Source of the DNA: Caldanaerovirga acetigignens
GTDB lineage: Bacteria > Bacillota > Thermosediminibacteria > Thermosediminibacterales > Thermosediminibacteraceae
Direction: 5' to 3'
Length of the DNA stretch: 64,000 bases
NCBI RefSeq assembly: GCF_900142995.1
Contig: NZ_FRCR01000003.1
Span: 161,102-225,101 of the forward strand
Shown: in pieces, positions 59,595 through 64,000 of the stretch
Layout of the letters: every line of letters begins with the position of its first letter
Numbering within the stretch: position 1 is the first letter of the stretch
The notes under the pieces: generated by a model
What the model was told of the DNA's origin: nothing
The model's input: only the letters and a program-made list of their open reading frames with translations
The model's database searches: none
Made by a program: the position numbers and the translations under genes

Positions 59595-60713
59595 ATGAAA
59601 AAAATTCATGTAACTAAATGTGGGAGTTTCCTTGTAGTATTTTTATCACTATTACTATTGAATGGATGCAAGCCGTCTACTCCTATAAATGCGAATTTGG
59701 AGTCTGTTTCCATAACAACACCCGAAATGATAAAACAGATGGAAGAGGCAGTTAAAAATGAAAAAGAAATAGTAAGCTATGGTTTGCCCGATGATTGGGC
59801 TAATTGGAAAGAATCATGGGAACAATTTACTAGAAAATATAATCTTGTTCACCATGATACAGATATGTCGTCTGCTGAAGAAATTCAAAAATTCAAGGCA
59901 GAAAGAAATAACCCTAAAGCTGATGTCGGAGATATTGGAATTCAATTTGCTCCTATAGCGGTTTCTGAAGGGGTAACAATGCCGTATAAAAATAGTTATT
60001 GGAATGAAATACCTAATTGGGCTAAGCATCCAGATGGTCATTGGGTAGCATGGTACACAGGCACAATGTCGATTGCTGTAAATAAAAATTTAGTACCAAA
60101 TATACCTAGAACTTTTAAGGACCTTCTCAAACCGGAATACAAAGGTAAAATAGCTTTTGGAGATCCTCGCCAGGCTGCTAATGCGAACTGGGCAATATTT
60201 GCCGCGAATTTTGCAATGGGAGGAGATGAAACTAATGTGCAGCCCGGACTTGACTTTTTCCGTAAATTAGCTGAAAGTGGCAATTTAATCCCGGTAGAAC
60301 CATCAGCAGCGAATATTGAAAAGGGAGAAGCTCCAATTGTGATAAATTGGGATTTCCTTACACTGGCACAAAGAGACCGTTTAAAAGATAAAATTCCATT
60401 AGAGGTAATTATACCAGAGGACGGAACAGTAATTGGCGCATACGTCAGCATAATTAATAAATGGGCGCCACATCCTAATGCAGCAAAGTTATGGCAGGAA
60501 TTTGTATTCTCCGATCAAGGGCAGATAAATCTTGCAAAAGGTTATGCTAGACCCATACGTAAAGTTGATCTTCCACCAGATGTTGCAGCAAAATTGCTTC
60601 CCGAATCAGCTTATAAGAGCGCAAGAGCCATAACTGACTGGGATGCTTTTGAAAAGAGCGCCAAGAAAATAGCAGAGGAGTGGTCTAAAATAATCCAGTT
60701 AATGGGAAGGTGA
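59595..60713 (+). CDS. ABC transporter substrate-binding lipoprotein
   Basis: 372 aa. Lipoprotein signal with lipobox LLNGC (Cys near 25). Family of iron/spermidine/2-aminoethylphosphonate binding proteins: EKEIVSYGLPDDWANWKESWEQFTRKYN at the N-lobe, KADVGDIGIQFAPIAVSEGVTMPY, HWVAWYTGTMSIAVNKNLVPNIPRTFKDLLKPEYKGKIAFGDP, and PEDGTVIGAYVSIINKWAPHPNAAKLWQEFVFSDQGQ. No Tyr pair typical of Fe3+ binders is obvious. The Pho-like promoter suggests a phosphorus compound such as a phosphonate or phosphate ester. RBS GAGGAGGGG. Confidence 0.88.
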   Translation: MKKIHVTKCGSFLVVFLSLLLLNGCKPSTPINANLESVSITTPEMIKQMEEAVKNEKEIVSYGLPDDWANWKESWEQFTRKYNLVHHDTDMSSAEEIQKFKAERNNPKADVGDIGIQFAPIAVSEGVTMPYKNSYWNEIPNWAKHPDGHWVAWYTGTMSIAVNKNLVPNIPRTFKDLLKPEYKGKIAFGDPRQAANANWAIFAANFAMGGDETNVQPGLDFFRKLAESGNLIPVEPSAANIEKGEAPIVINWDFLTLAQRDRLKDKIPLEVIIPEDGTVIGAYVSIINKWAPHPNAAKLWQEFVFSDQGQINLAKGYARPIRKVDLPPDVAAKLLPESAYKSARAITDWDAFEKSAKKIAEEWSKIIQLMGR

Positions 60714-60717
60714 TTAT

Positions 60718-61653
60718 ATGATGAAAAGAAAAGGTTTACAGGAGAACTGTGATGTCAGTATATCACCTTTTGTAAGAAGTATTGTGCAGACAAAATTGTT
60801 GAAAAAAAGAAGTTTTTTGGGTGGAGTAATTAATTACCTTCCAATCATTCCTTTTTCTTTTTTTATAATTTTCTTTATTTTGCTGCCTCTCACTTTTATT
60901 CTTATTACAAGTTTAAAAAAACCAGAAGGATTGACTTTTGAATTTTATAAAGCACTTGCATCAAGTACTTATTTAGATGCCTTAAAAAACAGCATTATTG
61001 TATCTCTTACCACTACAGCAATTGGAGCGATTTCAGGTGTTCCGGCTGCTTTTGCGGTAACTTTCATTAGGAATCCAATTTTAAAGCGCCTAGTAATTAC
61101 TTTTTTTGGAGTGGCTGCAAACTTTGCAGGTGTACCTTTGGCCTTTGCATTTATCATATTATTTGGATATTCGGGTATATTTACTCTTTTATTCAAAAAT
61201 GTAAGCAAAGATCTTACTAATATTTTTAATCTTTATAGTTTAAAGGGATTGATTGCTGTCTATATCTATTTCCAAATCCCATTAATGATATTGCTGCTTT
61301 TACCGGCAATTAATGCTATTAAAAAAGAGTGGATAGAAGTTTCGATGACAATGGGAGCAACTCCATTTTTCTTTTGGAAAAATGTGGGTATTCCTATTAT
61401 TACCCCTGCTATTCTTGGAAGTTCTGCTATTCTTTTTGCTAACAGTTTTGGAGCATATGCTACAGCATTTGCACTTATGGGAGCCCGTATTAATCTTTTA
61501 CCTATACAAGTCAGTCTGGCAACTGCAGGAAATGTAGGATATGAACCTGGAGAAGCAAGCGCTACAGCTATAATTATGGTTATAATTTTATCTATTACGG
61601 TGCTTGTGTATTTGAAAGTACAAGGGAGGGTACGCACGTGGTTAAGATTATAG
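60718..61653 (+). CDS. ABC transporter permease 1
   Basis: 311 aa, about six transmembrane helices after a long basic N-terminus. The EAA coupling loop is EVSMTMGATPFFFWKNVGIPIITPAI. BPD_transp_1 family of the PotB/ThiP/PhnU branch. Follows the binding protein by 4 nt and overlaps permease 2 by 16 nt. Notably AT-rich codons. Confidence 0.9.
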   Translation: MMKRKGLQENCDVSISPFVRSIVQTKLLKKRSFLGGVINYLPIIPFSFFIIFFILLPLTFILITSLKKPEGLTFEFYKALASSTYLDALKNSIIVSLTTTAIGAISGVPAAFAVTFIRNPILKRLVITFFGVAANFAGVPLAFAFIILFGYSGIFTLLFKNVSKDLTNIFNLYSLKGLIAVYIYFQIPLMILLLLPAINAIKKEWIEVSMTMGATPFFFWKNVGIPIITPAILGSSAILFANSFGAYATAFALMGARINLLPIQVSLATAGNVGYEPGEASATAIIMVIILSITVLVYLKVQGRVRTWLRL

Positions 61654-62459
61654 GAAAAATCTTTTTGATCCTAATTTTATTATACATTCTACTGCCTATT
61701 TTGTCCTCTGTAATATTCGCATTTTCTACTAAATGGGATACAACTATTTTACCTGAAGGTTTTTCCATAGAAACCTTTGAAAAAGTAATTACTAATCCAG
61801 ATTTTTGGCTTTCTTTACTCCATTCTTCCATATTGTCAGTATCAGTTATTTTTTTAAGTGTAATTTTGATTTTACCAGCCGCTTTGGCAGTAGAATTAAA
61901 ATTACCTCAATTTCGCTCATTTTTAGAACTTTTTTCGATTTTTCCTTATGCAATACCTCCAGTTTTACTCGCACTTGGTATTATTCAAGTTTTTGCACCT
62001 CTGCCAATACCAATCTATGGCACACCATTATTGCTAATTTTAGCCGTAACAACATTGGTATTGCCATTTACGTACAGGACTATTGACAACGCTTTACAAG
62101 CGACAAATGCTAAACAGCTTATAGAAGCTGCGCTTACTCTAGGAGCTGACTGGATAACCATTATGCAAAAAATTTTGTTTCCCAATATTTTGACGGGATT
62201 ACAAAATGGAAGTTTGCTGGTTGCAAGTTTAGTTTTTGGTGAGTTTGTATTTGCAAATCTATTGGTGGGCACCAATTGGATAACCATACCTGTATGGACT
62301 TTTAAGGTTTCTCGCATTGATGGGAAAATCGGTAGTGTTTTAGCAGTTATTAATTTTGTTTTTGTGTATATTTTGTCTTCTTTACTGTTATCAAAAGGAG
62401 AATTGGGAGGGATTCCAATTGTATCTGGTGTTAAAAGAGATAAGAAAAAGTTTTCGTAA
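61638..62459 (+). CDS. ABC transporter permease 2
   Basis: 273 aa, six transmembrane helices, EAA loop EAALTLGADWITIMQKILFPNILTGLQNG. PotC-like branch. GTG start with GGGAGGG. Overlaps the ATPase start by 41 nt. Confidence 0.9.
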   Translation: MVKIIGKIFLILILLYILLPILSSVIFAFSTKWDTTILPEGFSIETFEKVITNPDFWLSLLHSSILSVSVIFLSVILILPAALAVELKLPQFRSFLELFSIFPYAIPPVLLALGIIQVFAPLPIPIYGTPLLLILAVTTLVLPFTYRTIDNALQATNAKQLIEAALTLGADWITIMQKILFPNILTGLQNGSLLVASLVFGEFVFANLLVGTNWITIPVWTFKVSRIDGKIGSVLAVINFVFVYILSSLLLSKGELGGIPIVSGVKRDKKKFS

Positions 62460-63510
62460 TGTTGTAGCTGTAAATAATGTAAGTCTTGAAGTAAAAAAAG
62501 GAGAATGGATTACAATTTTAGGACCTAGTGGATGTGGAAAAACAACACTTTTGAGGATAATTGCAGGGCTTGAACAGCCAGATTCGGGTCAATTATTTCT
62601 TGAGGGACATGATATTACTTATGTTCCTTCAAGATATCGAAACATAGGGTTGGTATTCCAGTCTTATGCTCTTTTTCCAAACATGAATGTATTTGATAAT
62701 ATTGCTTTTGGATTAAGAGCTATGAAGATGGATGAGAAAAAAGTGCATGCACGAGTAAATGAACTTCTTGAAATGATAAGATTAAAAGATTTGGCCATTA
62801 GATTTCCACATCAATTATCTGGCGGACAGCAGCAGAGGGTAGCTCTGGCACGAGCGATAGCACCACATCCCAGAGTTCTCTTGCTGGATGAGCCTCTTTC
62901 TGCCTTAGATGCTGCAGTAAGACAGCATTTAAGGTGGGAATTGCGACGAATACATCAAGTTTTAGGAATTACAACTATTCTTGTAACTCACGACCAAGAA
63001 GAGGCTTTAGCTGTTTCCGATAGAATAGTAATAATGAATCATGGCAATATAGAGCAAATTGACACACCATTCCACGTATACTCCGCTCCCGCTACACCTT
63101 TTGTAGCTAGTTTTGTAGGTACTTCAAATATTTTTAAAGGGATTATAGTCTCAAAAAATAGTATACTAATTGGAGAACACGAAATAGAAACCATGTTTGA
63201 TCTGTCGCAAAAATTAGGGGAAGAAATTATTGCTATAATTCGACCAGAAGATATTAAGGTTAGCAAAAAAGACAATGGTGATGAGTTTTTATTCAATAAA
63301 ATACCTGGTATAATCCAAACGAAGGTTTTTCTTGGTGCTGTTACAAGATTATGGATTGGAATAAGTGACGGCTTAGTTATTGTAGCTGATAGTTCAGGTA
63401 CTTCTGCAGAAAACTGGAAAGAAGGAGAAAATATATTTGTACTTATACCTAAATATGCTTTGCGTTTATTGGATACTGTAGGAGTTCCAAAAGTGACATC
63501 CTCCCCCTAA
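62419..63510 (+). CDS. ABC transporter ATP-binding protein, 3' end replaced by an IS element
   Basis: 363 aa from a TTG 7 nt after GGGAGGG (reads LYLVLKEIRKSFRNVVAV); the longer upstream frame belongs to permease 2. Walker A ILGPSGCGKTTLLRI, Q-loop VFQSYALFPNM, signature LSGGQQQRVALARA, Walker B RVLLLDEPLSALDA, His switch LVTHDQEEA, then a TOBE domain (AIIRPEDIKVSK...). PotA/FbpC/PhnT branch. The final codons VTSSP and the stop lie in the terminal sequence of the downstream TnpB element, so the native C-terminus was lost or changed slightly. Confidence 0.92.
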   Translation: MYLVLKEIRKSFRNVVAVNNVSLEVKKGEWITILGPSGCGKTTLLRIIAGLEQPDSGQLFLEGHDITYVPSRYRNIGLVFQSYALFPNMNVFDNIAFGLRAMKMDEKKVHARVNELLEMIRLKDLAIRFPHQLSGGQQQRVALARAIAPHPRVLLLDEPLSALDAAVRQHLRWELRRIHQVLGITTILVTHDQEEALAVSDRIVIMNHGNIEQIDTPFHVYSAPATPFVASFVGTSNIFKGIIVSKNSILIGEHEIETMFDLSQKLGEEIIAIIRPEDIKVSKKDNGDEFLFNKIPGIIQTKVFLGAVTRLWIGISDGLVIVADSSGTSAENWKEGENIFVLIPKYALRLLDTVGVPKVTSSP

Positions 63511-63632
63511 TGAATTAGGGGGCATCCCAACGTGGGACGGCGGCTTTAAGCCGCAGGTTAGCCAGCATTCCCCGGTCTACCCGGATCATCACCTTGGCCT
63601 TAAGGGGTGTCACGCTCCCCTTTCTCCCGGGG
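63495..63632 (-). ncRNA. Predicted omega-RNA scaffold of TnpB
   Basis: In IS605-type elements the guide RNA is transcribed from the tnpB 3' end through the right end, with the guide copied from flanking DNA. The minus strand here runs through three hairpins to the element tip; the guide would then be antisense to the last codons of the ABC ATPase gene (around 63475-63493). Exact boundaries are not determined. Confidence 0.5.
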
Positions 63633-64000
63633 TCATGCCCCGAGAGCATCGAGCGCTTTCGCGGCTATGTTTATTGCCCCCACCCTGTCCGCATCAGACT
63701 GGTATCCACACTTTACGCATTTAAACCAGCCTTGGATCTTCCGGTTATACCGGGAAACATTCCCGCACTTCGGACAAGTCTTGGAGGTCTCCTTGGGATC
63801 GACGTAGATTACAGGCACTCCGGCAAGGGCTGCCTTGTATTCGATGAACGAGGCCAGCTCCTTAAAGTTCCACCCGGACATCATCCGGTTGAACTTCTTT
63901 GATCCTTTGGTCCGCTCGCGGATACCCAGCAGGTTCTCAAGCGCGATGGCTTTGCCCTCTTCCTTCGCTATTTCAACTATGCGCTTTGAGATGCAGTGGT
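63633..64000 (-). CDS. tnpB: TnpB/OrfB RNA-guided nuclease, C-terminal part (5' end outside window)
   Basis: About 122 codons in view, open to the window edge. RuvC-II Glu in EGKAIALENLLGIRERT; zinc finger TCPKCGNVSRYNRKIQGWFKCVKCGYQSDAD (four Cys); RuvC-III Asp in DADRVGAINIAAKAL. These catalytic parts look intact. ATG at 63884 is internal. Confidence 0.88.
   Translation of the reverse strand, partial: HCISKRIVEIAKEEGKAIALENLLGIRERTKGSKKFNRMMSGWNFKELASFIEYKAALAGVPVIYVDPKETSKTCPKCGNVSRYNRKIQGWFKCVKCGYQSDADRVGAINIAAKALDALGA

Larger units (their letters stand above)
63494..64000 (-). mobile_element. IS200/IS605-type tnpB element, right end and 3' part
   Basis: Right end begins near 63494 with GTGACATCCTCCCCCTAA and the hairpin CCCCCTAA-TGAA-TTAGGGGG (63503-63522), then hairpins TCCC-AACGT-GGGA and GCGGC-TTTAA-GCCGC before the tnpB stop at 63633. 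These minus-strand hairpins are the expected scaffold end of a TnpB omega-RNA. The left end lies outside the window; no tnpA is seen. Confidence 0.8.

Noticed and set aside
63594..63902. Plus-strand ORF across the tnpB region
   Set aside because: It is the shadow of the TnpB zinc finger and RuvC motifs on the minus strand.

Overview
The window looks like chromosomal DNA of an anaerobic, probably thermophilic, low-to-moderate-GC Firmicute (class Clostridia, Thermoanaerobacter/Thermosediminibacter-like). This is inferred from gene content: a T-box-controlled trp operon, purine, FMN and c-di-GMP-I riboswitches, S-layer homology domains, a type III glutamine synthetase, a split archaeal-type glutamate synthase, an aldehyde:ferredoxin oxidoreductase, a flavodiiron protein and the acpS-nnr-alr-MazEF operon order of Firmicutes. 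No rRNA, tRNA, CRISPR array or prophage was found.

Layout. 1-4.1 kb: end of a copper-amine-oxidase-domain protein, a 30-aa spore-type peptide, a URO-D family protein and a DUF362 ferredoxin-like protein. 4.1-10.9 kb: complete trpEGDCFBA operon (minus strand) behind a T-box leader with a UGG specifier. 11-12.6 kb: purine permease behind a purine riboswitch. 12.6-16.4 kb: FliK-like and FlhB-C-terminal-like genes, a 34-aa peptide gene with two Fur-like boxes, and a YcdB/SLH secreted protein. 16.4-19.1 kb: PEP/pyruvate-binding protein and DedA protein, separated by a 406-nt region that folds, on the + strand, into a large unidentified structured RNA. 19.2-23.3 kb: five-gene FAD/Fe-S amine or amino-acid dehydrogenase cluster with its GntR regulator. 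23.4-26.2 kb: tsaD facing rimI-tsaB-tsaE, with a cluster of DnaA boxes in the convergent gap. 26.3-29.1 kb: RibU with an FMN riboswitch, an amidohydrolase and a PuuD-like hydrolase. 29.2-33 kb: acpS-nnr-alr-antitoxin-toxin operon. 33.1-40.9 kb: Hsp20, then a nitrogen assimilation cluster (GlnN, NadE, a wrecked ammonium transporter, three-part glutamate synthase). 40.9-51.6 kb: type IV pilus operon pilB-pilT-[c-di-GMP-I riboswitch]-pilC-pilins-pilD-minor pilins-pilMNO (minus strand). 51.6-54.6 kb: ArsR regulator and a CoA-disulfide reductase/rhodanese whose TusA-DsrE tail lies in another frame after an 11-A run. 54.6-58.7 kb: AOR plus MoaD-like protein, flavodiiron protein and Fe-S flavoprotein. 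58.8-63.5 kb: frameshifted hemerythrin-like gene and an AT-rich ABC importer operon preceded by six Pho-box-like repeats at exact 11-bp steps. 63.5-64 kb: the 3' part of an IS200/IS605-type TnpB element cut by the window edge.

The strongest candidate for something undescribed is the large + strand RNA at 18167-18572: its long helices keep pairing through G-U wobbles only if the + strand is transcribed. Next are the Pho-like promoter on an orphan importer, the A-run frameshift that separates TusA-DsrE from its reductase, the DnaA-box cluster beside tsaD, and the Fur-box micro-peptide gene.
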